64,000 bases of DNA. Source: Strigamia acuminata (taxonomy: Eukaryota > Arthropoda > Chilopoda > Geophilomorpha > Linotaeniidae). Location: NCBI GenBank assembly GCA_949358305.1, contig OX442315.1:22842427-22906426 (forward strand), written 5' to 3'. The notes under the pieces are model-generated. The model saw nothing but the letters and a program-made list of their open reading frames with translations. It ran no database searches and was not told the origin of the DNA. This document shows positions 34,251 through 45,889 of this stretch, in pieces. How positions within the stretch are numbered: position 1 is the stretch's first letter; every line of letters begins with the position of its first letter. Made by a program: the position numbers and the translations under genes.

Positions 34251-37200
34251 TCAACCGAAAATACTTTTGAAAAAACCACCAACGGCATGTCCTGCGCTTC
34301 CTACGACATTTCCAGCAAATCTTCCAACGCCTCCTACGACGCTTCCGACACCAGATGCTACGCTTCCAACAACGTTTGTAGCAACTTGTGCAACTCCAGA
34401 TACTACACTGGCTGCGCCTGAAATAATTCCTGAAACAAGACTGCCGAGCCAACCAAATATGCTTCCAAATATTCCACCAAACGATTTAGAAATGTCCGAA
34501 ACAACTCTCGTATGCACTCTGTACAGCGTTAAGTCATAATCTAGCTTCACAGCTGGTAATCTGACGTAAATTATAATCTGTCCAGAGGCACTTCTCTTTT
34601 CCTGGAAATGCAAATTCTTATATACGGTTGAAAGTGCAATATATATGACGGTTTCAATGTCAACATCTTTCAGTTCTTGGGAACTTTCTCCGTTGATTGA
34701 AGTGGCCAATATCAATTTGTTATGTGAGCCTCGTGTGATCAATACTAAAGAGTCGGCGGAAGCGGTCAATTGATTACCTCTGGATCTGACGGCGGCATTC
34801 AAAGAATGGAATGCAAAATTTCTTTGCAAGTTAAAGGCAATAAGCGTGTAAGTTCCATCTGCGCCTATTTTAGCGGAATAACGGAAGTTAAGATCGGCAT
34901 AAATTGAAACGAGCAACTCAAGAACGACTGCCGGTTGGAAGTGGTCAAATTGCAATCCTTTGGTCCCATAGCCAAGTAGAAGAGTGAGATCATTCTTTCG
35001 TTGGATTGTTATGGAATTGCCGGTTTTTTTACGAAGATCGTTGATTAACTGGATAAATTTCGATTTTACATTTTTAAAAACAACTTGATGCGCTCCTTTT
35101 TTCAACACCCTTCTAATCACGTGAACTTCGTAGTCATCTTCCTCCTTTTTAACTTCAGCTTTCCTTTTTGGATGAAGTAAAAATTGGATGAAATATTCAA
35201 TATTAGACGATGAAAGCTTCTTGAATGTCTTCTTATGCGATTTTGTTATAATAACTAAATCATAGTCGTCTTCATCTGGTGTCAAAGTGAAACTGAGTGA
35301 TGGAATTTCAGGTTGGATCTTGGTAAGGAATTCATAAAGGTCAGGTTTAACTTTAAAATTATTGGAAGTAACTGCTCCTTTGGGTACAGCTACTCTAAAT
35401 TTGCCATGACCATCGATGTAAATACGAACGTGGACGTTTCTTTTTGTTAAAATCAAAAAGATGGGCTCAAAGAACAGTCTATTAATGCCACGAAACGTTC
35501 TCTTGGTTCTGCTTGTTGTATAACCTAACGTTAAATCAAACGTGCCTGGTTTTCCATGTTTTGCAGACGCATAATTGACAGCTGGATTGGAAACATCCTT
35601 GAGCAATTTGACAATAGTCTGGGAAATTGTAAAATCCGTTGTCGGTGCATTCGTTTTCTTTAAAACAATCACTTCAATTCCATCACTATCGCGTTCGGTT
35701 TCTATCTTGATCTCTGGATGCGAAAACAAAATGTTAATAAACTCAATTGAATCTCCATCTAAATTGGGGAAATGTTGAATCTTCTTCCCACCAATGTAAA
35801 AGTCTACGTCAAATTGTCCCGGTTTTTTATGATTAGGCGTGATATCGAGGGTCAAGTGAGGATTTTTCACTTCTTTGATAACAAAGTCAAGTACGTTCTT
35901 TGGTAAATTCGTGAATTTCGGTTGACTCCTTCGTTTAGGAATAACCAATTTGTAGTCATCGTCTTCTGAGTAAATGTAGAATGGAAGTCTAGGATTGGTA
36001 ACTACGTCAACTAAGAACTGGCTAGCTTCGGGTTTGATGTGCTTCAATGTTTTCTTTCCTTCGGGTGTATCGAAGTCAATATCAAAATATCCTTGTTTGT
36101 CTCGTCTCAATTTGATTTGGTTTACCGGTTTTCTACGTAGATCGTTAATAAATTGGACTTTGTCACTCTTGATTTTGACTTGGGTCGTTTGTGGGCTTTC
36201 CTTGGGTACAACAACGCTCATGGATCCATCGGCTTCCGGTTCGAGCTTGAAGTTTAAATCAGGCGTCGTTACGAGTGTGCTTATCAATTCCAAAAGAGAC
36301 GGTGAAATGTGGCTATATTTTTTGTCACCAATGGTAACGGTAAATTGACCATCTGTATCTCGTTCAATAGTGAATTCGGGGTTTGGATGTTTACGGATCT
36401 GTTGCACAATTCTTTTAGTGGTCGGGTCGAGAGCAACTTTGCGCTTAGTATCGTCCGTTTTCGGCACTATGAGAGTGATACCGTGTTCATTTGGTTTCAC
36501 AGAAAACGGCAGATTATCGTTTGCTAAGAAGTCGACAATCAGACGGACATTATCCGGTTTTATGTTCTTATAGGTTGTGTCATGACCATGATCGGTGACA
36601 GTTACCGTGTAGTCATGATGTTTTGTTGGATGAATTCTGAGGGTGGTCGAGGGCTTTGTTTTGATGGAAGAAATGATATCGAAAACACGGTTAGGAATTT
36701 CAAAGTGGTGGTCATCGGGTTTCGAGTGGGAAGGCAAGAATTCAATGCTGCCATCTTTGGTCGGTTTGATTTCAAAATCCACAGTTGGTGTGAGATACAG
36801 TTGGGAAAGAATTGGAACAAGGTCGAATGAAATGTCGGGGAAAGTTTTCTTTTTGGGTCCGTCTTTTAACTCGATCGTAAACGTGTGTGGTTTTTTGCCA
36901 GGCAGAAGATTGAATGATTGATGCGGGTTTTTCTTCACTCTACCGATCAGGTCAATAATGTTAGGTGTGAGTTTTGTTTTCACGGGTTTCGGATGCTGTT
37001 TCGGTACGATTAAGTCAAGCTTTCCATTTTTGCCAGGCTTGATGTTAAATGGAAGAGAGTCATCTGATTTCAGCCGTACGAGGGTTTCTACTGCATCTGA
37101 AGGAAGATCCTTCAATTTGTGTTCTTTCCCGTTTTTCTTAGTTGTAATGGTAAAATGACCTTTTTTGTCCGGGGTAATTTCCAGTTCAGTTTTAGGGTCG

Positions 37201-40200
37201 TTCCTTATTGCGTCGGTAATTTCAAGAACATCAGGTGAAACAGAAAAGCGTGTAGTGTCTGGAGAGTTTTCATCTGGCACCTTAATATTGACATGTCCGG
37301 GCTTACGGGACGGCAATATTTCAAATGGAAGATTTTTGTTATTTCTGACTTTGATTAAGCCAGTCAGTGTCGTTACAGGTAAGTCAGGGTAAGTGGTCTT
37401 GTGAACGCCATCGTCAACAACAATATCGTAATATCCTGGTTTTTTTGGCTTCACGGAAATCTTCAAATGGGGAGAATTTTTCACTGTGTTCAGCAAGTCC
37501 AGAGTTGATGGGTTGTGTTCTTTTGGATGGTAAACCCTTCTTTCCTCGTGGGTGTTGGGTTTAGGTTGGCTTATCGCTACTTTGTGGTGTTTAGGTTCAC
37601 TTATCGCTACTTTATGGTGTTTAGGTTCACTTATCGCTACTTTGTGGTGTTTAGGTTCACTTATCGCTACTTCGCTTGGTCTGTGGTGTTTCGGTTTATC
37701 TTTGTGTGTAGACGGAAATTTAGTCGTTGATGGCTCTTGTTTAGTTGCTGGCTTAACTTTCAATGGAATTTCGTCCCCTCCAACTGGTTGGTCAACAGTT
37801 AGTGTGTGTCTCGGTTTATGAGGTACATCTTTGGTCAAGTGTGGCTTTCCATGTGTATGCGGTACATCTTTGGTCAAGTGTGGCTTTCCATGTGTATGCG
37901 GTACATCTTTGGTCAAGTGTGGCTTTCCATGTGTATGCGGTACATCTTTGGTCAAGTGTGGCTTTCCATGTGTATGTGGTACATCTCTGGTTAAGTGCGG
38001 CGCTGGAGTATCGTGTTTAGTGATTGTATGCGGCGTGTCCTTTGGCTTATTGACAAAGTTTATAAAAAACTGCACAATGTTATGTGGTAGTTTCTTAAAA
38101 ACATACTTTTTAGAGTCTAAGGTAACAGTAACATCATACTTCTTATCGCCATTAGGTTGTATATTGTAAGTTATCTTCTTAGCTAAATCTGGATTTTTTT
38201 CTAACTTTTTGACAAATGTAACAAAGTTTTCGTCAACGGGATGAGTGGTCGACTCAGGCACAGGATCCAAAGCGATGTGTGGATTTTCGCCATTCTTTGA
38301 CAACACGTGATAGTTTGGTTTACCATCCTTTCGTTTAGGTGTTTTCAGCAGTTTTTCAATCACTGGAATCAATGATTTTGGGACTTTGTACGTTTTCTTT
38401 CCAGTACCGTCATCCACAACCAATTGAAACTCTCCAGTTGTTGGTTCTTCAATTTTCACTGTGATTTTGGGATTATCTAAAATTTGTTTCAGCTTGGGGA
38501 TAAAATCTTTTGGAATCGCACTCGTTGTCGGTGTATTATCTGCATTTTTCGGTAAAACAATTTTGTATTTGCCATCGGGTTGCGGCGAAACTTTAAAGTC
38601 CAATTTTGGATTTTTGAACAGGAAAATTATGAGCTGCGCTAAACTTAAATCGACATTTTTGTACGTTTTCGTTGTGCCATCAACTGTAATCGTCAGTGTG
38701 TAGGAGTCATCTGGCTCCTGTTTGACTTTAATTTGACTTGTTGGGTTTTTCTTGAGAAAGTCATACGCTTCCAAAAACTTAGGACCAATGGTGTAAGTTG
38801 TTCTGGTTGTCGTTGTTGTAGTGATAGGAATGCTGGCTTTGCCCGAATGAGTAAAGTGAATCTTGGAGTTTGGGTGTTTTGCTTTGTAGATAATAAGTTC
38901 TGCCACTTTAGACGGAACACCAGAAATGGTTCTCGTTTTACCTCCATCATCAACGGTTAATGTATAAACACCGTCCTTTTCGCTTACGTGAGTGAGTTTT
39001 AAATTAGGATTAGTTTGGAAATCTTTTATCAATTGAATGGTTTCACTGTTCAATTGTACCGAAGATGATCCATCAGCTTCTTCTTCACTAACTGTAATTT
39101 TAGCGTTTGGACCGCTTTTAGAATCAAGAGTAATTTTTAAACCCGGATTGGTGAATAATTGAGCAAAAAGATCAACTACATCCTTGCTAATATTCTTTAA
39201 TTCACGTGTGCCTTTACTTGTCGTAATTGTTATCGTGTATGTTCCATCTGAATTAGTGGTAATTTTTGGCCTGACATTCGCTCCACCTGCTCGAGCTTCA
39301 GTGATAAAATCATAAAATTCAATAGTTACTGAATATGATTTGACTTCTTGAGATCCGTCACGGCTTACAGTTCCACTCCCAACAACCGAAGTAGTGGACG
39401 TAGTGTATGATGATGACGAGTCTCCAGATTCTTCAACGACAGAAATTTTAACGTCTGAACCGCTTTGCGAAACCAAAGAAATCTTTAAATTTGGATTGGT
39501 GAATAATTGCGCAAAAAGGTCAACCGAGCTCTTGCTAATGCTCTTCAGTTCACGTGTGCCTTTGCTCGTGGTGATTGAGATTGTGTAAGTCCCATCCGTA
39601 TTACTGGTAATTTTTGGTCTGACATTTACTCCTCCATCTCGAGCTTCAGTGATAAAACTGTAAAATTCAGATGATACTGTAAACTCTTTGGCTCCCCCGC
39701 TAGAAGAAAAACTGGATGAAGAAGTGTATGTTGTTCCTCCAGATTCTTCGATCACGGAAATTTTAACGTCTGAACCGCTTTGCGAAACCAAAGAAATCTT
39801 TAAATTCGGATTGGTGAATAATTGCGCAAAAAGGTCAACCGAGCTCTTGCTAATGCTTTTCAATTCACGTGTGCCTTTGCTCGTGGTGATTGAGATTGTG
39901 TAAGTCCCATCCGTATTACTGGTAATTTTTGGTCTGACATTTACTCCTCCATCTCGAGCTTCAGTGATAAAACTGTAAAATTCAGATGATACTGTAAACT
40001 CTTTGGCTCCCCCGCCAGATGAAAAACTGGATGGATAAGTGTATGCTGATCCTCCAGATCCTTCACTGACAGAAATATTAACGTTAGAACCGCTTTGCGA
40101 ATCAATGGAAATTTGTAGATTCGAATTGGTAAATAACTGAGTAAAAAGATCAACCGAGCTCTTGGTGATGTTCTTCAGTTCACGTGTGCCTTTGCTCGTG

Positions 40201-40518
40201 GTTATTGATATTGAGTATGAGCCATCCGAGTGACCGGTTATTTGCGGTCTAACCGTTACTCCGCCTGCTCGGGCTTCAGTTAGAAAGGAATAAAATTCAG
40301 AAGATACAGTGTAGTGTTTGACGCCTCCACTGGATGAAGAACTGGATGTACCAGTGCCGCCAGTGTATGTACGTCCACGGAGGATTTTGTGTGCATGTCC
40401 AAATGACACTACAAAAATGAAATGATAAAATGTATTTTCTTAAAAAAAAAAATTCTGAGTATTACTCACCTCCAATAAAGAGCGCTAGAAACAGGAAACC
40501 GAGGTTGTGGTTTGCCAT
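34251..40518 (-). CDS. Giant secreted repeat protein 3 (2068 aa, two exons)
   Basis: Exon 1 is 40518-40470 (49 bp, signal peptide MANHNLGFLFLALFIG) and exon 2 is 40408-34251, with a 61-bp intron; the join is 6207 nt in frame. It is a near copy of giant protein 2: four N-terminal modules, His-rich linker (~812-975), long array of paired helix-strand-strand units, and hydrophobic Gly/Val/Ala tail. Differences concentrate in repeat copy number: four VAISEPKHHK units against about two, and a tail one Gly/Val unit shorter. Scattered substitutions (T/R, K/R, D/G) are conservative, and no stop or frameshift is present, so both copies appear to be under constraint. It could be an allele-like recent paralog; separate flanks and the intervening SDR gene argue for two loci. 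Function unknown. Confidence 0.9.
37530..38020 (-). repeat. Coding tandem repeats of the His-rich linker, gene 3
   Basis: About five 39-bp units (37819-38000) encode HGKPHLTKDVPHT-type peptides, and about four 30-bp units (37565-37680) encode VAISEPKHHK-type peptides. Homogenised within the gene. Confidence 0.85.
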
Positions 40519-40573
40519 GTTGGTTCAGTTCGCTCTGGTAGAAAGAACTGATGCATTTGGAAGAATTTTTGGC

Positions 40574-40583
40574 GTATATATAC
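40574..40583 (-). promoter_or_regulatory. TATA box of giant gene 3
   Basis: TATATATAC about 56 bp upstream of the ATG, with the conserved block 'ctgatgcatttggaagaat' between it and the start codon, as in genes 2 and 4. Confidence 0.7.
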
Positions 40584-40851
40584 TGATAAATACAATTGTT
40601 TGCAGCTGTATAATTATTTTGTTGTTCTCCGTTTGAACTATAATTAAATTTTATTGCCATCTGCTAATTACTGAGTTTTCAATTTTCGGTATTGTTTTTT
40701 GAAAATTATCTAAGAGCCGCAGGCCGCAAGTACGGAATCAATTACTTTAATTAAAGTAAACACCACTTTGTTGATTTCTACATATTTAATTACCCAAAGA
40801 GCAAAGTTTTTGGGTTTTAAATTATGGTTTATTTTGGTTTGGTTCAGTTTC

Positions 40852-41770
40852 GGGCATTGAAAATTTGGTGTGTGTGTGTGTATACCTTCTTCCTCTGCAA
40901 CAGATTGTTTATCTTCAATTTCATGCTATTGCACTTTTGTTAATTCAAAATTTTCGGGATGTGTTGCTTAAAGGTTACCTAACACAAATGATAAATTCAA
41001 TTTTTTTTTAAATTTGTATTTATTACTTTAGATTTTTTGCTAAGCTGCATCAACAATGTTTTAAACTGCTCAATTGCATAAATCAGTGATGGAATTTGGC
41101 GAGTTTCTCAAAGATATTTACTTTTTTGTACGGTTAAATCTACTTTACTTTTTTCTTCTATTTTTGAGTGTTGCTGTTTTAAAACACCTGTAAATTAAAT
41201 TCTCAATAGTGTTTTAGAAGCCATTTTTATTTTATTGCCGATTACTTGAAAGTGGGTAATTAGAGCTTAGACTTGGAGTGATAGAATTGTGCTATTTATT
41301 TAATTGATTTTTCAAAATTCAAAATTTATCTGAACTGAACTATCTTGCTGCGTATTTGCAATTTCAGCTGACACAAAAAAACAAACCGTAAGTTTCAATG
41401 AATAATTACTCTTGGAAATATTTGTACTTAAGCCGAGTTTATGTAGCGATAGCGAACACCAATCCTCTTTCCAATATGTAACATCCAAATATTTAATTAT
41501 ATAATGTGTACAGTATATTACAGTATTAATATAATACACAGAAAAAAGACATTAAATGTACATATTTATTTCGATTATATCCTATTTTATAAGTTGATTT
41601 TTTGAAAAATAGAAGCAGCCTCATTTATGCTTCTACTTGGGGCCTCGGAAATTGTTAGTCCAGTACTGTATACAAGATTGACATGTTAGCAATACACAAT
41701 AACACTTCATTAATATTGCCAAGATAAATATCTTGTATCAGAACTCTAACAGTTGATTTTTAAATGGATG
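40852..41770 (-). pseudogene. FANCI 3'-end fragment A (exon 24 back to exon 19)
   Basis: Collinear with the true FANCI at about 50170-51790. It includes remnants of exon 24 (near 40905), exon 23 (41050-41190), exon 22 (41220-41330), exon 21 (41340-41390) and exon 19/20 (41440-41765). Many substitutions and indels break the frame. It lacks the 517-bp MITE present in FANCI intron 23. It lies upstream of the giant gene 3 promoter, in the place the intact FANCI holds relative to the ancestral gene. Confidence 0.8.
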
Positions 41771-42165
41771 CAGGCAAAAGGGTACAGTTTCATTGTGCCC
41801 CAGCATTCCATCTTCTTTATCTCTTTTTTCTTACATTCCGACATATTTGTTTGATTGATTGTGTGTTTGTCACGTGGCGCATTGTAAGTTTCCAGGCAAC
41901 GCATTTTGAGTTTCCATTACCAGGAGTCGTTCGTTATTCCGTCACCAGTGAATGGTGGTGGTAGTGGTGTCCTAAATGTATTTCTCGTACATCCAAAAAT
42001 TATTTTGGTGTACTAACAAGGGGAGCACATGAATAAGATACACACTGATTGTTGCAATATTAAATGTAAAGGATTGTTATGTCATGCTGAATAAGATCCT
42101 GAAATAATTTCATTCCATAAACAGCCAACAATGTAAACAATGAGCTGAAAGTTTGCACTATTTAG

Positions 42166-42355
42166 AGCCCCGGGCCCCCAAATTCTAGGGGGGCCCCAAG
42201 ACGCAGGGCCATGTACTAAAAAAAAAAAAAAAAAAAAAAAAAAAGGTTGCTAAAAAACAAAAACGAAGAAAGGTCGCTATTAAAAATTTCGATAAAGGAC
42301 CCCGAAAAAACCTCAAGCCCCGGGCCCCCGAAAAGCTAGATCCGCCCCTGTCTGG
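42166..42355. mobile_element. hAT-like MITE fragment
   Basis: GC-rich ends 'gagccccgggcccccaaa' and 'aagccccgggcccccgaaaa', a poly-A tract of ~27 bp, and a right end 'gctagatccgcccctg' matching the terminus of the 50-bp element at 8829. No coding capacity. Confidence 0.5.
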
Positions 42356-42439
42356 AACCCAAAGTAATTTACATGACATCACAGCTTTGTTCACCAACAT
42401 GACTACCTGCAGCAAGTTTATAGTGCAGCAAGTTTATAG

Positions 42440-42507
42440 TGGTGGCCCAGTGGTTCAGGCAATGGATTAGGAATCTTTCCACACAGGTTCAAATCCTGTT
42501 GTCTATG
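42440..42507 (+). repeat. tRNA-Ser-derived sequence (SINE head or tRNA relic)
   Basis: Contains an A box (TGGCCCAGTGG) and a perfect B box (GGTTCAAATCC) with a fully paired T arm (ACAGG...CCTGT), at type-II tRNA spacing. The text tracks animal tRNA-Ser, but the anticodon and variable arms are shortened and mispaired and the acceptor stem is weak. It is therefore a pol III promoter relic rather than a working tRNA. Confidence 0.6.
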
Positions 42508-43340
42508 AACATTTTTACTTTTATTTTTCATTTATTTTTAGCAGTAATTTTAATGTTTGTAATTTTATATTTGTTAAAAAATTAAAATTAATTAAATTAA
42601 AATTAAACACCTGTTGATGTCTGGTGTTTCACCTAGTGGAAAAATACGAAATTACTCACAATTTCAATTGCCAGCATAGAGTGAGGGTCCAGTTTTTTTT
42701 TTAACACGACTGTACCTATTCATTGCACTTGTGAACAGAAACAGGTGATTATTTAAAGTGCAAGTATTTATAAGTTTGAATAGTTCACCATCGAAATATC
42801 ATTTCCATGGAATGTGTACAAAAGGTGATGTGCATTCTTATGTCTCCTTACTTGTAGATGGAATTATTTGTTTACCAGATATCGGTTTGTCAGTTTGGTG
42901 TATTGCTTAGGAATGGATTGAAAATTCGTTTTGCACCACATCACATCCACACACGATTTTTACGATGGTTTGCAATTGCAATGGTTTAACCAAATTTGGT
43001 TAGAATTTGCGCCCAGAGACAGTCCTTCCATTCAACAGCAATATTATGCAACGCAGAAATTTCTAAGTTATGATTAAATATGAATCTAGCAATTTGGTTT
43101 GGCAATACTGCTAATTTCAAGAAATTTTTTTTAGGGATTTCGGGAAGTTAGTTATTTCGAAGACGTAATCGCAGATGGTAATATGGTCGACGTGTTTCGC
43201 TGCAACGCACGTACGATCGAAATGATTCAAAGCTGCTCAGCGTGACGTAAAAACCAAATCAATTGAGTCTGTCTTTTGTCAAAGGTAATTTTAACGTCGG
43301 TTGAAATTGCAATGATTCATTTGTAATATATTTTCTTACA
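42508..43340. other. Unassigned intergenic DNA
   Basis: No gene or clear repeat seen. Short tandem 'aattaaaattaaa' text near 42590 may be the tail of the tRNA-derived repeat. Confidence 0.4.
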
Positions 43341-43349
43341 AAGCGGTCT

Positions 43350-43786
43350 GCAATTTAATATGGAAATGAAGAAATAATTACGAATTTTGCTAGTAATTAG
43401 TAAGCAAAATTAAAATCATACTAGGCAAATAAATGTTGTTAACTTAGGGCTTGTTTAATTTTTAAATAAATAAATAGTACCTTTAAAAAAAACACCAGGG
43501 GTATGACCACTATATAAAGGCTACAAAGAGAGCCAATCCCCAGTCTAATAAAAACACACTAAAGTTTACAAAACTTTATTCAATTAATGAATAATCATTC
43601 CTCCGAGGACAGGTCCTAAGGTCAACTAGTTTTCTACAAGGGTCGGAAAAACCACATACAAAAACTCTGTTTAGTGTAAGGGTGGGATTGTTAACAACAT
43701 TTATTTGCCTAGTATAAATTTTAATTTGCTTCATAATTACTAGTAAAATTTGTAATTATTTCTTCATTTCCATATTTGCATTTATT
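43350..43786. mobile_element. Inverted-repeat element with promoter-like interior
   Basis: Arms of about 95 bp (43350-43443 and 43691-43786) are inverted copies. The ~250-bp interior starts and ends TGTTAAC/GTTAACA and has a TATA box (ctatataaagg, 43512) and AATAAA (43549), an LTR-like layout. The right arm abuts a FANCI fragment. No target duplication could be read. Confidence 0.5.
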
Positions 43787-44104
43787 ACTTTAGTTTTTTT
43801 GCTAAGTTGCATCAACAATGTTCAACTGCTCAATTGCATAAATCAGTGATGGAATTTGGCGAGTTTCTCAAAGAAATTTACTTTTTTGTATGGTTAAATC
43901 TACTTTGAGTGTTGCTGTTTTAAAACACCTGAAAATTAACTTCTCAATAGTATTTTATAAGACATTTTTATTTTATTGCTTAGAGTGGAGTGATAGCGTT
44001 GTGCTATTTATTTAATTAGTTTTTCAAATCTCTAGCTGCATTTGCAACCTTTTCACTTAATCCGGGTAACGATGCAGTTTGCATTAATTTGTGCATTGAA
44101 GTTT
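43786..44104 (-). pseudogene. FANCI 3'-end fragment B (exons 23-21)
   Basis: Matches FANCI exon 23 through exon 21 (including the phrase 'gatgcagtttgcattaatttgtgcattgaagtt' in two parts) and lacks the intron 23 MITE. It stops abruptly at 44104, where galectin-like sequence begins, so a deletion or rearrangement joined the two. Confidence 0.75.
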
Positions 44105-44107
44105 CTT

Positions 44108-44384
44108 TTTTTCTGCCCCAAGCGCCGTTAATTTTCGTGTTCCTGTCGATTAGTCATCTCAGAAACCGAACACTGATGATAAAAGCAACGCCTCCATCTC
44201 GTCCATATGGACCACCGCATAAAAATTTGATATTAAACCTAATACAGTAATAAATAGAATCATCAAGAAACAACAAAATAACGATCAAAAATAACAAAAA
44301 GGGTTAAAGTGAAAACAGCTACCATTTTACCAACGGGCTACTGGTTTAAGCCGAGCTGGAGTTGCAGAAGGCACTGCCTAAAAA
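44108..44384 (-). pseudogene. Galectin pseudogene fragment
   Basis: Two blocks match the galectin gene at 46617-46760 and 46836-46930 in the same order and strand, including the intron between them. Substitutions and a short deletion break the carbohydrate-recognition domain, and the 3' half of the last exon is missing. Confidence 0.75.
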
Positions 44385-44460
44385 AATATGGATGTACTGT
44401 ATATTTAATTTGGCGAGATTGTGGAAATTGAAATGCGATCAGACATCACGTACTTATATA

Positions 44461-44872
44461 CAGGGTGAGCCAGAGAAACCTGATGTTTTAGAAAATGTAA
44501 TTACTCTGTAACTAATTAACATTTTCATTTCAAACTAAAACCATTATACAGAGTTTGAAATGCCATTTTTGTATCTATAAAAAAGAGAGACCTGAAGATT
44601 TTTGTATGCTTCTTTCTTAGCCACCATTTGGGGGAAGTACCAACGCTATTTCAGTGGTCACGGAGCAATGGACGGCGCCGCATCACCGCATGCGTTTCCG
44701 GAGCAAAGGAACACATCTGAGTGATATAATTTTCCAGACATAAAAATAGCACTTCAAACTCTATACATTTTTATTTGAAACTAAAACCATTGTTTTAGTT
44801 TAAAATAAAAATGTTAATTAGTTACAGAGTAATTACATTTTAAAAATCATCAGGTCTCTTTGGCTCACCCTG
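44461..44872. mobile_element. 412-bp MITE, TA target site
   Basis: Terminal inverted repeats of ~110 bp starting CAGGGTGAGCCAGAG, flanked by TA (44459-44460, 44873-44874). The related galectin flank at 47330-47400 runs through without it and serves as the empty site. Confidence 0.85.
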
Positions 44873-45289
44873 TATATTACATCAACTAGCAGTTCACTGC
44901 AGAGATTCCAGAGTATTCCATAGTTATTTGTAACCTTATCTTTATGCTATTTTAATATTTCATTGAGGTATAGTTAGGTTTATTCCTTTATTTTGCCATC
45001 TGTTGTAAGTTGCGCTTGTTTTATTGTTGTATTTGATAAGCAAGGGATTGCGCATTTGTTCTATCCTTGCAGCCTAGCCACTTTAGCAGTGTAAGGGGTT
45101 TTCCCAACATTCCGATTGGTTCTCGAAGTCAGATGATCGGCAAGAGCCAATCGAAATGCCGTCCCACGACAATTAAACCCTTATTTTTAAGTTGGAGGTG
45201 CGAAATTGACTGTAATTTTCATCCAATCGCTTGGAGTCATGTGCAATGAGATTTTACGTTTTTTTTAAACGTACAAATAGAAAAATATT

Positions 45290-45570
45290 AAACCTACGAC
45301 ATTTCCTACGCTTCCCGGTAGCACGGAAGATAGATTTAACATCATTATATGTATATACGATATTAAACATCGCATGGATGCGATGTTAAATCGTTCATTG
45401 TGTTATTTCGGTTCCTACATTATTTATAGCCACGTGTAAACATTATGTCTTATGTAAACACTAGTGAGAACCTACTGTTAAAGGTCCACTCCAAACAACA
45501 TTTTCACAGGACGGTGTTGTTGAGTCTCCAGATTCTGATCTTTCAGACTTTTCACTGACATCCAGTGGCG
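45290..45570 (-). pseudogene. Fragment of a fifth repeat-protein copy
   Basis: At 45461-45570 the minus strand encodes SEKSERSESGDSTTPSCEN...VGSH before a TAG, close to the end of short gene 4. At 45295-45330 is a remnant of the G-S-V-G-N-V-V-G tail. The upstream part is cut off at 45563 by a MITE. No promoter or signal exon remains. Confidence 0.65.
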
Positions 45571-45760
45571 TAACTATCGGGATGCAGCACGTGTGTGGAC
45601 GCAGGCCAACGAGCCTAGGGGGTCCATGAAGTATGAATGGTGACCTTTTCTTTTCCATTTTTTTTTAGGTTTTTAGGTTTTGTGGAAGATGCAATACCTG
45701 GATCAAAGGGTCCATCATCTAACTTGCGCACGGGCCCATTGATGTCTTGCTACGCCAATG
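45563..45760. mobile_element. ~198-bp MITE
   Basis: Ends CAGTGGCGTAACTA and TTGCTACGCCAATG are inverted copies. A second, 3'-truncated copy starting CAGAGGCGTAGC follows at 45763-45890. The two share the 'cctagggggtcyatg' and 'gaatggtgaccttttc' text. Confidence 0.65.
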
Positions 45761-45889
45761 CACAGAGGCGTAGCAATTGGGGTGCAGTGCGTGCGTGGAA
45801 GCAGGCCCACGAACCTAGGGGGTCTATGGAGGATGAATGGTGACCTTTTCTTTTATATTTTTTTAGGTTTTTAGGTTTTAAAGTTTGGT

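Larger units (their letters stand above)
31575..40720. repeat. Segmental duplicate B (~9.1 kb) carrying giant gene 3
   Basis: Collinear copy of 11690-20590. The flank 31585-34250 mirrors 11700-14138, with an extra block at about 32985-33210 and a longer poly-T tract (32057-32079). Coding sequences are far more alike than the flanks, which suggests gene conversion or purifying selection on the genes. Edges are by eye. Confidence 0.85.

Noticed and set aside
41050-41770. FANCI-like exons as a second functional FANCI
   Set aside because: Frames are broken by indels, only 3' exons are present and there is no upstream gene body.
42440-42507. Functional tRNA-Ser gene
   Set aside because: Anticodon stem and variable arm are degraded and the acceptor stem pairs for only about four bases.
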